Assembly (NCBI GenBank): GCA_963702765.1
Contig: CAVPEB010000018.1
Location: 1 to 36,085, forward strand
Length of the DNA: 36,085 bases
Direction of reading: 5' to 3'
From: DATMNR01 sp963702765
GTDB lineage: Bacteria > Chloroflexota > Ktedonobacteria > Ktedonobacterales > Ktedonobacteraceae
The notes under the pieces are model-generated. The model was not told the origin of the DNA. It saw only the letters and a list, made by a program, of their open reading frames with translations, and made no database searches. Made by a program: the position numbers and the translations under genes. Numbering within the stretch: the stretch's first letter is position 1; each line of letters begins with the position of its first letter. Shown here piece by piece: positions 25,318 through 34,409 of this stretch.

Positions 25318-25962
25318 ATGAATGCTGATCCAACTACCACGCGCCTCCTTCTTGTACGACATGGACAAACATCGATGAGCATCGATGATGCCTTTTGTGG
25401 CATCACTGACGTCCCTCTCGCGCCCATCGGTCATCGGCAAGCAGAGGCTTTGGCTGAGCGCTTGCGTAGACAACACGTCGATGTCCTGTATTGCAGTCCA
25501 CAGCGACGTGCGCTTGAAACTGCCACACCTCTTGCAGTCGCTCTTGGCCTGGAAATTCGAACGCTAGAAGCACTACGCGAGATTGATTTCGGACTCTGGG
25601 AGAACCGATTACGAGCTGAATTGATACAAGAATATCCAGAGCTTTTAACCGCATGGGAGCGAGGACTATGGATGGGTAATCCGCCCGGTGGGGAAACGCG
25701 ACAGGCAGTGATCGCGCGGGTGGTACCTTGTGTCATCGAACTCTTGGATAGCCATGTAGGCCAAACGATCTTGCTCGTCTCGCATCGAACTACCCTGCGT
25801 TTATTAACCGGCCACATGCTTGACATGGCCCTTTCCAGTAGTCGCCGTATGCAAGTGAATCCGACTGGTTTGACTGAGCTGCATGTGAAAGGAGACCAGG
25901 TACAAATCCTTTTTTATAATGATACTGCTCATCTGGCATCACTGGAAGAAACATCTTCATAA
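25318..25962 (+). CDS. Histidine phosphatase superfamily protein
   Basis: A 214-residue phosphoglycerate-mutase-like enzyme. Catalytic RHG is in LLLVRHGQT (phosphohistidine at residue about 14), with CSPQRRALETA (second Arg), acid Glu in REIDFGLWE, and the second histidine in LLVSHRTTLR. Likely a broad phosphatase, perhaps of the CobC/GpmB type; substrate cannot be told. No cobalamin genes adjoin it. Its stop codon overlaps the first base of the terminator stem. Confidence 0.87.
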   Translation: MNADPTTTRLLLVRHGQTSMSIDDAFCGITDVPLAPIGHRQAEALAERLRRQHVDVLYCSPQRRALETATPLAVALGLEIRTLEALREIDFGLWENRLRAELIQEYPELLTAWERGLWMGNPPGGETRQAVIARVVPCVIELLDSHVGQTILLVSHRTTLRLLTGHMLDMALSSSRRMQVNPTGLTELHVKGDQVQILFYNDTAHLASLEETSS

Positions 25963-25993
25963 CGATAGGACTGGGAACACCCAGTCCTATCGT
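25962..25993 (+). terminator. Perfect hairpin at the end of the phosphatase gene
   Basis: ACGATAGGACTGGG (25962-25975) pairs perfectly with CCCAGTCCTATCGT (25980-25993) around AACA. It begins in the stop codon. Only a weak U-tract (AAGTT) follows. It may also serve the convergent gene ending at 26036. Confidence 0.7.
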
Positions 25994-26035
25994 AAGTTCC
26001 TACTCTGTCGAATGACATCTAGGGGTTGAGAACTA

Positions 26036-26353
26036 TTACATTGAAACTGCAATAACTGATTGCAAGGCTTGCCGGGTTGCATCCACGAAGGAATAGGCTT
26101 TCCCAGTTGTGCCCATACATTGCCAGATGTACTCATCCCCTTGAAGATCAGCTTCTCTTTGAATGGTAATGGGGAGGGGTAAATCTTTCAGCATGGCAGT
26201 CATCTCTTGCTCAATCTCGCTTTTAGCATGATCAACGTTTCTTACATTTCTGGTAGCTTTCTCAACACACCAGATACATTCACAATATGAGCTATGTTCG
26301 TTCTGAGCATGTATGTTTTGCATGTTTCGTTCGATTTGTTTTGTATCAGTCAT
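26036..26353 (-). CDS. Small unknown protein with CxCxxC motif
   Basis: A 105-residue protein beginning MTDTKQIERN behind a purine-rich GAGAAAGAAAAA stretch; a GTG at 26377 could add eight residues. An N-terminal helix is followed by YCECIWCVEK, a tight CxCxxC cysteine cluster that could bind a metal, then a long charged helix and a C-terminal segment (GDEYIWQCMGTTGKAYSFVDATRQALQSVIA). No family recognised. Transcribed leftward, convergent with the phosphatase. Confidence 0.6.
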   Translation of the reverse strand: MTDTKQIERNMQNIHAQNEHSSYCECIWCVEKATRNVRNVDHAKSEIEQEMTAMLKDLPLPITIQREADLQGDEYIWQCMGTTGKAYSFVDATRQALQSVIAVSM

Positions 26354-26686
26354 TTTTTCTTTCTCACTTTCAATCACTACAACGCTATATCATTAAAACG
26401 GGCCAGGATATAGTTCAATTACAATCGAGTGTACAGTAGGTAATTCGGCATTGTGTTACATTTACGCCTGGAGGGCAAAGGGCACATCCCACCTGCTCCT
26501 ATATTCTAGGTTGTCGATCAGCATTGATCGAGATATGGTTTCCATTCCAGGCAATAAAAAACATCCAGGTTTTGATCGCCCTAGATGTTATTGTGAATCT
26601 TCTTTGATATCGTTCTTTTCAGAATACTACACAAGTTTACCATGAAGGCTAAAGAATTGCAAACTGAGCTTAAAGAAAATGTCTCC
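26354..26686. other. Intergenic region, nothing recognised
   Basis: About 330 bp between two leftward genes. It should hold the promoter of the CxCxxC gene and the 3' end of the crotonase transcript. I see no convincing hairpin, promoter pair or gene. Confidence 0.3.
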
Positions 26687-27467
26687 TTATCGTCCCTTGA
26701 AGTTGGCCTGGCGTCGCTCGATGAAGGATTGAACGCCCTCTTTGATATCTTCGCTCTGTGCTATCTCTTGCAGATCGGGTACGAATTGTTGAATTGCTGC
26801 CTCTTCGCCTTCGTCTATGGCCAGTCGTGCCGATTTGAGGGTGGCGCGCACACCAAGTGGGGCCTGAGCCGAGACAACCTGAGCCAATTCTGTCGCTCGA
26901 GTAAGCAGTTGTTCCGGCTCAACTACCTCTTGCACCAGACCGATACGCAGCGCCTCCGAAGCGTTGAACTCATCTCCGGTCAGCAAGTAGCGCATGGCAT
27001 TGCCCCAGCCTACTTCACGTGGTAATCGGATAGTGGCGCCTCCAAAGGGGAAAAGGCCGCGCTTGATTTCGATTTGAGCGAAACGTGCGTTGGAAGCGGC
27101 AATGCGGATATCTGTTGCAAGCATGAGTTCAATGCCGATGGTTAGACATATACCTTGCACAGCGGAGATGATGGGTTTTGTGGGGCGTGGTCCTTGTATG
27201 CCAAGCGGATCAATGGCTCCCTCTGGGTATTCAAAATGTCCCAGTGAGGATGCGAACTGTGTCAGTTCCAGTCCTCCTGTGAAGTGTTCTCCATGCGCAA
27301 ATAGCACGCCGCAGCGCAATTCGTGATCGTGTTCAAGTTCAGCGTAAGCCAATCCCTAGCGCGTTGAGCATTGCTTTGTCGAAAGCGTTGCGTTTGGCAA
27401 TGCGATCGAGCCCTATCAGTAGGGCATGTCCCTGTCGTTCTGTGGTGATTCGGCCTTCCTGGTTCAT
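26687..27467 (-). pseudogene. Enoyl-CoA hydratase/isomerase (crotonase), one frameshift
   Basis: A crotonase-family acyl-CoA enzyme of about 260 residues when repaired. The true start is ATG 27467 with GGAGGAG upstream; the first frame reads MNQEGRITTERQGHALLIGL to LNALG and meets a stop. At about 27353 the homology moves one base on and continues AYAELEHD to the stop at 26687. One extra base between ...GCGCTAGGG and TTGGCTTAC explains it. Oxyanion-hole segments are HFTGGLELTQF and KPIISAVQGICLTIGIELML; GLFPFGGAT follows. As written, translation would need internal TTG initiation and would lose the first substrate-binding strand. Neighbour of the TetR and thioesterase-acetyltransferase genes, all leftward. 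Confidence 0.85.
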
Positions 27468-27480
27468 TTCTTTCTCCTCC

Positions 27481-27791
27481 TTGGTTTAGGGTGAAGATTG
27501 TAGTTTTTTATGCGTTGCCTTGAGAGGGAATATATCCCTTCCACCCTCTTTGACTGGCCGCCTGCGGGACTTGAAATCCATCCTGTCAACGACGCTCACT
27601 CGTCTTCTTGATAGACATTCTGACAACGCTGCTGCGCATCTAGCTGACGCTCAGTCAGAATGAAGGGAGATCCCTCCGGTCAGACAGGACGTAAGGAGGC
27701 GGCAAAGAAAAAGATATTTTTGGGGACCCGCTCTTGCATCCCCCAGATGCGCGGCCCCGAACCCCGGCAAAGGACGCAGTCCTCTGCACTC
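27481..27791. other. Intergenic region with short inverted repeats
   Basis: No gene. CATTCTGAC (27616-27624) and GTCAGAATG (27654-27662) form a spaced inverted repeat that echoes the ends of the palindrome at 35237-35308. A hairpin at 27767-27787 (AGGAC-GCA-GTCCT core) lies just after the TetR stop and could help end that transcript, but it lacks a U-run. Confidence 0.4.
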
Positions 27792-28382
27792 CTAAAGCTG
27801 CATTGTTTCAATATATCGTACCATGTGGTCGGCGGCCCGTTGCATGTGTACCGGATCTTTGTAGAGATTGCTCAGCATAATTGCACCTTCAAGCGTGACA
27901 ATGAGGATTGATGCAACTTCGTCAGCATCTATATCTGGACGAATTTGCTGGCGCTCGATGCCTTTATTTACGATACGGTGGATGGTGGTGCGCCAATCAG
28001 TCATGGCAGATCTGGCACGGTCGCGCAGCAATTCGTTGGCATCATCTGCCTCGATTGCGGTATTGAGAATTGGACAGCCACCGGCAACAGGTGGGTCTTC
28101 GACGATCCCTTGAAAGACGGAGACGATGGCCAGTAGCCGCTCTATAGCGTTGAACTTTCCAGCAAGCGCATTGCGCACGCGCTGTCGAACCAGTTCATAT
28201 GCGTAATCGAACAATTCCAGAGCCAGTTGTTCCTTGCTTGTGAAGTGGTTGTAGATACCACCTTTCTCCAGACCTGTTTCGCGCATGATGTCGGAAAGGG
28301 ATGATCCGGAGTATCCCTGGCGATTGAAGAGTTGGGCTGAGCGTGCAAGTATTCGCTCGCGTGTCTGTTCACCTTTGCTCAT
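27792..28382 (-). CDS. TetR/AcrR-family transcriptional repressor
   Basis: A 196-residue regulator. N-terminal helix-turn-helix: GEQTRERILARSAQLFNRQG, SSLSDIMRETGLEKGGIYNHFTSKEQL, the classic TetR signature. The C-terminal ligand domain has the TetR_C_6/YcdC-like GGCPILNTAIE region. Start ATG 28382 is chosen for AAGGA eight bases upstream; longer forms run into the neighbouring gene. It lies 22 bases after the thioesterase-AcuA stop in the same direction, so both are probably co-transcribed from the promoter at 29699-29726, which carries two palindromes suited to TetR dimers. Likely autoregulated repressor; ligand perhaps an acyl-CoA or related compound, inferred from neighbours. Confidence 0.9.
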   Translation of the reverse strand: MSKGEQTRERILARSAQLFNRQGYSGSSLSDIMRETGLEKGGIYNHFTSKEQLALELFDYAYELVRQRVRNALAGKFNAIERLLAIVSVFQGIVEDPPVAGGCPILNTAIEADDANELLRDRARSAMTDWRTTIHRIVNKGIERQQIRPDIDADEVASILIVTLEGAIMLSNLYKDPVHMQRAADHMVRYIETMQL

Positions 28383-28404
28383 GTATATATTCCTTACTAA
28401 ATTT

Positions 28405-29613
28405 CTAAAGCCCAGGAAGAGTATTTGATTGGAGCAGGCGCTGGAAAAAGCGGTTGATGTTCTCTTCCGCAAGACGACTGCCTAATCGAGCTACGAGGAT
28501 GTTCGCAGCGTCCATACGAATATTCGGCTCGGAGGTAAGATATTCGCTAAAACCATGCGCTGCAAAGAGCCGTGCGATTAACTCTCGATATTCAAAAGGT
28601 GTTATGCCCAGCCCCGTATAATCCCAATGCCAGGAGAGACCTAATCCAAGAATAAGATACTCTTCCAGAGACTCAAACTCAAGTGCAAAAGTGAGCAGTT
28701 GATGTGCGATGCCGAGTCCGCGCCAACCTGAACTGACCTCAACGGCGATTTCATATGCATGAGTGATATCTTGCCACCAATTATCTAATGGTGCAAGAGT
28801 GGCCTGTCCAACTATCGTGCCATCAGCAGTATATGCCAGGGTAAGTCTATTTGCTGGTTGCTGGGCAATAGAGAGGAGCAGGCTGTGTTCGCGTTCAGGA
28901 AGGCGGGCGAAGGCTCGCAAGCCATCATCAACTTTCAATTCTTCTACAAATGAAGGCGTACAATTCGTACTTAGGAACAATGGCCCCGCGGGCGTTTTAT
29001 ATGTTTTTACGCGAGAGATATGTGTGTCGCGAGATAGATATATTTTTTCTTTTAGCAAAAGGTACCTCCTACTATCTATGGTTATTATTCGTGTCCGGTT
29101 ACCATTAGATGACGATGGGCGCATGATAATACAGGTAGTTGTTCCATGTGCGTAGAGTTTGCCTGCGGCATCAGTTAAGCGGCCTTCAGCGGTTGCTATG
29201 CGTCCTCCAACGTGGATAATCTTTCCTTCAGCGTATATCGTTCCTGTTTTGGCGGTAACTGGTCTCAAGTAGTTGACCTTGAGTTCAAGGGTTGTATAGC
29301 TTGTTCCGGCTGGGAGCATGGATTGTACGGCACAGCCGAGCGCCGAGTCCAACAGTGTGGCCATGACTCCTCCATGCACAGTGCCCAGCGGGTTGTAATG
29401 GTACTCAGATGGTTCGGCGACGAAAACGACACGACCCTCGTTAACTTCAGTTATTGACATGCCTAACAGGACAGCGATGGGTGGCGGAGGAAGCTCCCCG
29501 GATTGCAACGCTTTGAGGTAGGCAAGACCGCTGATCGTCTTGCCTGTTTGATCTGCTACCGTTGGGTCTTCCCAGGTTATGGTGCGGGTACGACTCACTT
29601 GAAGGTTGGTCAA
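28405..29613 (-). CDS. Fusion of PaaI-type thioesterase and AcuA-like acetyltransferase
   Basis: A 402-residue two-domain protein in one uninterrupted frame. Residues about 25-168 are a hotdog thioesterase of the PaaI/YbgC group: NPLGTVHGGVMATLLDSALGCAV carries the HGG motif, followed by YTTLELKVNYLRPV. After a short Ser/Asn-rich linker, residues about 200-395 resemble AcuA, the GNAT-fold protein acetyltransferase of acetoin-utilization loci: EVSSGWRGLGIAHQLL (acetyl-CoA loop), LSWHWDYTGLG (the WHWD block), FEYRELIARLF and ANILVARLGS. AcuA acetylates and silences AMP-forming acetyl-CoA synthetase. The fusion would pair acyl-CoA hydrolysis with acetyl-CoA-dependent protein acetylation. The thioesterase call is firm, AcuA likeness good, combined role inferred. 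Confidence 0.82.
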   Translation of the reverse strand: MTNLQVSRTRTITWEDPTVADQTGKTISGLAYLKALQSGELPPPPIAVLLGMSITEVNEGRVVFVAEPSEYHYNPLGTVHGGVMATLLDSALGCAVQSMLPAGTSYTTLELKVNYLRPVTAKTGTIYAEGKIIHVGGRIATAEGRLTDAAGKLYAHGTTTCIIMRPSSSNGNRTRIITIDSRRYLLLKEKIYLSRDTHISRVKTYKTPAGPLFLSTNCTPSFVEELKVDDGLRAFARLPEREHSLLLSIAQQPANRLTLAYTADGTIVGQATLAPLDNWWQDITHAYEIAVEVSSGWRGLGIAHQLLTFALEFESLEEYLILGLGLSWHWDYTGLGITPFEYRELIARLFAAHGFSEYLTSEPNIRMDAANILVARLGSRLAEENINRFFQRLLQSNTLPGL

Positions 29614-29642
29614 TGTGGATTCCTTCCATTAAACTATATTTA

Positions 29643-29658
29643 CAGACCGAAAGGTCTG
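29643..29658. promoter_or_regulatory. TetR-type operator 1
   Basis: CAGACC-GAAA-GGTCTG is a palindrome with 6-bp arms located about 30 bases before the start of the thioesterase-AcuA gene. It shares the half-site AGACCG with operator 2, whose centre is 34 bp away. Confidence 0.6.
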
Positions 29659-29677
29659 TTTTATCGGTAATAATTTA

Positions 29678-29691
29678 AGACCGATCGGTCT
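29678..29691. promoter_or_regulatory. TetR-type operator 2
   Basis: AGACCGATCGGTCT is a perfect 14-bp palindrome lying just downstream of the -10 box of the leftward promoter, where a bound repressor would block initiation. The TetR gene in the same operon is the obvious candidate to bind. Confidence 0.65.
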
Positions 29692-29698
29692 CAATATA

Positions 29699-29726
29699 AG
29701 TATAGTTATTTTTGGGGTATTGTCAA
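29699..29726 (-). promoter_or_regulatory. Promoter of the thioesterase-AcuA-tetR operon
   Basis: On the minus strand a perfect TTGACA -35 (29721-29726) and TATACT -10 (29699-29704) are 16 bp apart. Operators 1 and 2 follow it directly. Confidence 0.75.
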
Positions 29727-29729
29727 GAG

Positions 29730-30193
29730 GAAATGACGAGAAAGGTTCCATCACCTAATTGGGTCCAGATATCCCACATGTAGGGACAGAGGCTGTGTGG
29801 ATGGGCTGTGGGGGCGCTTGCGCTGTCCTGGTGCTTTCCACGATGAAGATGACAACCTCTGGAAGATGAATGCCTGATGACAGCTCACTCTTGCAAATGT
29901 CACATTCCATATGTTAGAGTAGTAGCATAAGAAAAACAACTGCTATCATGCTTTTTAGAGAAGGAAGCTAATCCATATGGGCATCTCTCGCATAAGCGCC
30001 TGGCGCCTGACGGCATACAAGAAAAACGGCTAATCCGCTGCTTACACTTTCAAGCGTCGTGTGTAAGCAGCAGGATGGACGCACCTTTCCCTGGCTTGGA
30101 TAGAGTACCTATCAAATTTTCCTCTCTCCCTCAGCCTCTCGATTGGCGTACCCTCCTGCTCAGTTCTCTCTATGAGAGAAGGAGTGTTTTGGT
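29730..30193. other. Intergenic region with an 11-bp-stem hairpin
   Basis: About 460 bp between divergent genes. GCTGCTTACAC (30037-30047) pairs with GTGTAAGCAGC (30061-30071) around a 13-nt loop, without a U-tract. It should also hold the promoter of the GTPase gene. No coding sequence supported. Confidence 0.45.
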
Positions 30194-31123
30194 ATGCCTA
30201 TGCCACATCAAACCCAAATGCAAGTGATTAAACGCCGCCTTATTGGCAAAGAAGGCTCTGAACGTATTCATGCATTGCGCGCAATTCTTCAGGAACTCCC
30301 TGGCTATCGCAATGGGCCATATGCAGATATACGTAAATGGGTCCTCGAGCAAATTGAAGAAACACAGAAGCGCTCTCATGCGATACAGCGCGATTCCATT
30401 GCCATCCGTCGAGAAGGCGTAGCCCAGGTTGCACTCGTAGGCGCACCCAATGCGGGGAAATCGTCACTGCTCCATGCTTTATCGCATGTTCAGATCAAGA
30501 TCGGCGACTATGCTTTCACTACTCTGCGACCGGTCGCCGCACTCACTCGCATCGGCGGAGTACTCGTCCAGCTTGTAGAAATTCCAGGGTTACTTTCTGG
30601 CGCTGCCGAGGGTCGCGGCGGAGGTCGCGCGCTCCTGGGTGTCCTGCGCAGTGCCGATGCCATCGTCTACTGCCTGGATGTAGCTGGACCCTATGAAGCG
30701 CTGCAAGACGTACGAAACGAAGTAGCACTCGCAGGTATCGATCTGCCATCAATGCTCGTCGCCACTAAGATGGATGAGGCCAACCAGGGAGATCTCGCAG
30801 CCCTGCAAGCAGCCGTTCCCGATCTTCCTGTCGTAGGAGTCTCCATCATTGATGACGAGAGCCTGTTTGCTTTTAAAGAAGCCGTGTGGAAGCTGACAGG
30901 TTTAATCCGCGTCTACTTGCACCACAACAAACACGTGGACGAGGAACCACTGGCAATGGAGCCAGGAGCAACAATCATCGATGTTGCCACGAAAGTGCAT
31001 AAAGAGATGGCAACAACCTTTCGCGGTGCCCGCATCTGGGGTCCTTCGGCACGCTTTGACGGCCAGCAGGTTGGGCGCGATCATCCTGTGCAAGATGGCG
31101 ATAGCGTGGAAATTATCACATAG
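30194..31123 (+). CDS. DRG/Obg-like GTPase with TGS domain (copy 1, intact)
   Basis: A 309-residue TRAFAC-class GTPase. An N-terminal helical region (about 1-80, charged coiled-coil-like) is followed by the G domain: G1 VGAPNAGKSSLL (P-loop near residue 88), G2 in YAFTTLRPVA, G3 EIPGL (instead of the usual DxPG) with GAAEGRGGGR, and G4 ATKMD (TKxD). A C-terminal TGS domain spans about 237-309 (IRVYLHH...PGATIIDVATKVHKEM...GDSVEIIT). The order matches archaeal/eukaryotic DRG and some bacterial relatives, which act in translation or ribosome-linked processes. Start ATG has GAAGGAG nine bases upstream. Convergent with the SulP gene; a degenerate second copy lies at 32440-33122. Confidence 0.85.
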   Translation: MPMPHQTQMQVIKRRLIGKEGSERIHALRAILQELPGYRNGPYADIRKWVLEQIEETQKRSHAIQRDSIAIRREGVAQVALVGAPNAGKSSLLHALSHVQIKIGDYAFTTLRPVAALTRIGGVLVQLVEIPGLLSGAAEGRGGGRALLGVLRSADAIVYCLDVAGPYEALQDVRNEVALAGIDLPSMLVATKMDEANQGDLAALQAAVPDLPVVGVSIIDDESLFAFKEAVWKLTGLIRVYLHHNKHVDEEPLAMEPGATIIDVATKVHKEMATTFRGARIWGPSARFDGQQVGRDHPVQDGDSVEIIT

Positions 31124-32410
31124 TGTGGATATCAGGAAATAGCTTACGCTTCGTTAGAGGGAGTCGATGATATGCTGTTTCCCTCCCTGGATGGCCCTTC
31201 AACTGCCTGGTTGATCTCGTTCTGATAGGCTATTAGAATATCTGGGAGCGTATCAAAGAAATACTCCTCACCAATCAGGTCCGTCAGACCATAATGATCA
31301 AGTTCCTTCTTAACGTTGTCGACCACGTTGGAGAGCACAAGTGTCACACCCCGTTTCTGTAACGTCTTGTGGACCTGCTGAAAGGTGTCGGCTGCGGTAA
31401 AGTCGATGTATGTGATGGCTGCTGCTTCAATGGCGAACCATTTGATCTTCGGCTCCGCGTCCTCGACGAGTTTGAGAATTTCCTGGCTGAAGAGAGTCGA
31501 GTTTGCATAGTAAAGACCCGCGCCGAAAAGGTACACGACCAGACCCGGTGCAGCCTGCTGGCCTTGTTCGACGCTCATTGCTCTCCAATGACCGGAAGGC
31601 GTAGGCGTCAACAGGGCGTCGAAAGGGCGGTAGCTATGACGAAGATGGTCGATGATGGATAGCACAATCGCAAGCAGGATACCTTGCTCAACACCAACAG
31701 TCACTACGACTAACGTTGTGATCGCGGCTACAATGAACTCAGCCTTGCTCAAATGGAAGACCCTTCTCATACCCTTAACATCGATCAAGCGTATGCCGAT
31801 CAGGAAGACGACGGCAGAGAGTACAGCAGTCGGCATGTAGGCGAGTGGGCCGGTGAGAAATACGAGAACAAGAAGCACGATGAATGCCGTGGTGATCTGC
31901 GCGATTTGAGTACGCCCGCCTGCGCTATCGACGATCTCGGTCTTGGTTGGGCTGCCATTGACGACGAACGCTCCGGAGATGCCAGCTGCGATGTTTGCCA
32001 AACCCAGGCCGATCAGATCAACGTTCTCGTCGAAGTCTTCTGTATAGCGTAAGGCATATGCGCGCGAAGTGGCGGCGCTCTGGGCCAGGATGACAAAAAA
32101 GATGGACAGGGTCGTTGTGAGCAAGCGTGGAAGATCGGTTAACTTTACATCTGGCAGGCCTAACTTCGGAAGGCCGCGAGGCACGTAGCCCAGGATCTCG
32201 ATACCGTACCTGGATGATAAGTTGAAAACGTAGCTTGCGATGATCATACCTACCACAGCGATCAACGCGCCTGGGATCTTGTTGTTAATCTTCGAACTGA
32301 TGATTATGATAAGCAGAACCACCAATGAAATAATGACCGTCGGAATACTGGCTTGTGGTATCTGTTGAAGCACACTTACGAATTTCTGGATCGTCCCGCT
32401 GCCAGATGGC
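30740..32410. repeat. Near-identical 1,671-bp duplication, copy 1
   Basis: Every position here corresponds to position + 1,999 in copy 2 (32739-34409) without any indel; I see about a dozen single-base differences. It covers the 3' third of the GTPase gene and the 3' three quarters of the SulP gene. Identity ends sharply after GCCAGATGGC at 32401-32410. Confidence 0.92.
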
Positions 32411-32475
32411 GATTTTTTAGTTTTGTTGTTGTGGGGTGTGCTGTTGCTCGTGGCGCTCATGCGGGGAATCGTCAT
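31144..32475 (-). pseudogene. SulP-family transporter, N-terminally truncated copy
   Basis: The frame of 443 codons matches the intact SulP at 33143-34906 from PSGSGTIQKF (its residue 167) to the end, including transmembrane helices and the C-terminal STAS domain (YLFGAGLYYANSTLFSQ onward). The first 167 residues, with about five helices and the conserved SulP signature region, are gone. The first 20 or so residues here (MTIPRMSATSN...) are antisense of the GTPase remnant, not transporter sequence, and no good ribosome site precedes the ATG. Probably non-functional, although the STAS domain is intact. Confidence 0.85.
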
Positions 32476-33122
32476 TGCTCCATGTTTTATCGTTGTTCAG
32501 ATCAAGATCGGCGATTATGCTTTTACTACTCTGCGACTGGTCTCCGCTCTCACTCGTTTGGCGGAGTACTTGTTCAGCTTGTAGAGATTTCAGGGTTACT
32601 TTCTGGCGCTACCGATGGTCGTGGCGGAGGTCGTGCGCTTTAGGTGTTCTGCGCAGTGCCGATGCTATCGTCTACTGCTTCGATGTAGCTGGACCTTATG
32701 AAGCGCTGGACGTAGAAACGAAGTAGCACTGCGGTATTGATCTGCCATCAATGCTCGTCGCCACTAAGATGGATGAGGCCAACGAGGGAGATCTCGCAGC
32801 CCTGCAAGCAGCCGTTCCCGATCTTCCTGTCGTAGGAGTCTCCATCATTGATGACGAGAGCCTGTTTGCTTTTAAAGAAGCCGTGTGGAAGCTGACGGGT
32901 TTAATCCGCGTCTACTTGCACCACAACAAACACGTGGACGAGGAACCACTGGCAATGGAGCCAGGAGCAACAATCATCGATGTTGCCACGAAAGTGCATA
33001 AAGAGATGGCAACAACCTTTCGCGGTGCCCGCATCTGGGGTCCTTCGGCACGCTTTGACGGCCAGCAGGTTGGGCGCGATCATCCTGTGCAAGATGGCGA
33101 TAGCGTGGAAATTATCACATAG
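32440..33122 (+). pseudogene. DRG-like GTPase, degenerate second copy
   Basis: Remnant of a second GTPase gene. From about 32440 to 32740 it aligns with 30433-30740 but with many substitutions and several 1-3 base deletions, including one in the P-loop (GCGGGGAATCG for GCGGGGAAATCG) and an in-frame TAG near 32641. From 32739 it is nearly identical to copy 1 and has an open 123-codon frame (32751-33122) containing G4 (ATKMD) and the whole TGS domain. No P-loop, so no GTPase; a free TGS-domain peptide could in principle be made but has no ribosome site. Confidence 0.88.
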
Positions 33123-34409
33123 TGTGGATATCAGGAAATAGCTTACGCTTCGTTAGAGGGAGTCGATGATATGCTGTTTCCCTCCCTGGATGGCTCTTCA
33201 ACTGCCTGGTTGATCTCGTTCTGATAGGCTATTAGAATATCTGGGAGCGTATCAAAGAAATATTCCTCACCAATCAGGTCCGTCAGACCATAATGATCAA
33301 GTTCCTTCTTAACGTTGTCGACCACATTGGAGAGCACAAGTGTCACACCCCGTTTCTGTAACGTCTTGTGGACCTGCTGAAAGGTGTCGGCTGCGGTAAA
33401 GTCGATGTATGTGATGGCTGCTGCTTCAATGGCGAACCATTTGATCTTCGGCTCCGCGTCCTCGACGAGTTTGAGAATTTCCTGGCTGAAGAGAGTCGAG
33501 TTTGCATAGTAAAGACCCGCGCCGAAAAGGTACACGACCAGACCCGGTGCAGCCTGCTGGCCTTGTTCGACGCTCATTGCTCTCCAATGACCGGAAGGCG
33601 TAGGCGTCATCAGGGCGTCGAAAGGGCGGTAGCTATGACGGAGATGGTCGATGATGGATAGCACAATCGCAAGGAGGATACCTTGCTCAACACCAACAGT
33701 CACTACGACTAACGTTGTGATCGCGGCTACAATGAACTCAGCCTTGCTCAAGTGGAAGACCCTTCTCATGCCCTTAACATCGATCAAGCGTATGCCGATC
33801 AGGAAGACGACGGCAGAGAGTACAGCAGTCGGCATGTAGGCGAGTGGGCCGGTGAGAAATACGAGAACAAGAAGCACGATGAATGCCGTGGTGATCTGCG
33901 CGATTTGAGTACGCCCGCCTGCGCTATCGACGATCTCGGTCTTGGTTGGGCTGCCATTGACGACGAACGCTCCGGAGATGCCAGCAGCGATGTTCGCCAA
34001 ACCCAGGCCGATCAGATCAACGTTCTCGTCGAAGTCTTCTGTATAGCGTAAGGCATATGCGCGCGAAGTGGCGGCGCTCTGGGCCAGGATGACAAAAAAG
34101 ATGGACAGGGTCGTTGTGAGCAAGCGTGGAAGATCGGTTAACTTTACATCTGGCAGGCCTAACTTCGGAAGGCCGCGAGGCACGTAGCCCAGGATCTCGA
34201 TACCGTACCTGGATGATAAGTTGAAAACGTAGCTTGCGATGATCATACCTACCACAGCGATCAACGCGCCTGGGATCTTGTTGTTAATCTTCGAACTGAT
34301 GATTATGATAAGCAGAACCACCAATGAAATAATGACCGTCGGAATACTGGCTTGTGGTATCTGTTGAAGCACACTTACGAATTTCTGGATTGTCCCGCTG
34401 CCAGATGGC
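32739..34409. repeat. Near-identical 1,671-bp duplication, copy 2
   Basis: Partner of 30740-32410, same orientation, offset 1,999 bp. The left edge adjoins the diverged GTPase remnant; the right edge (GCCAGATGGC) continues into the intact SulP 5' part (TGCACCCC...). Confidence 0.92.

Noticed and set aside
31369..32052. Open frames on the plus strand inside both SulP copies
   Set aside because: They are antisense shadows of the transporter, repeated at +1,999 because of the duplication, with Cys/Arg-rich non-protein-like composition.
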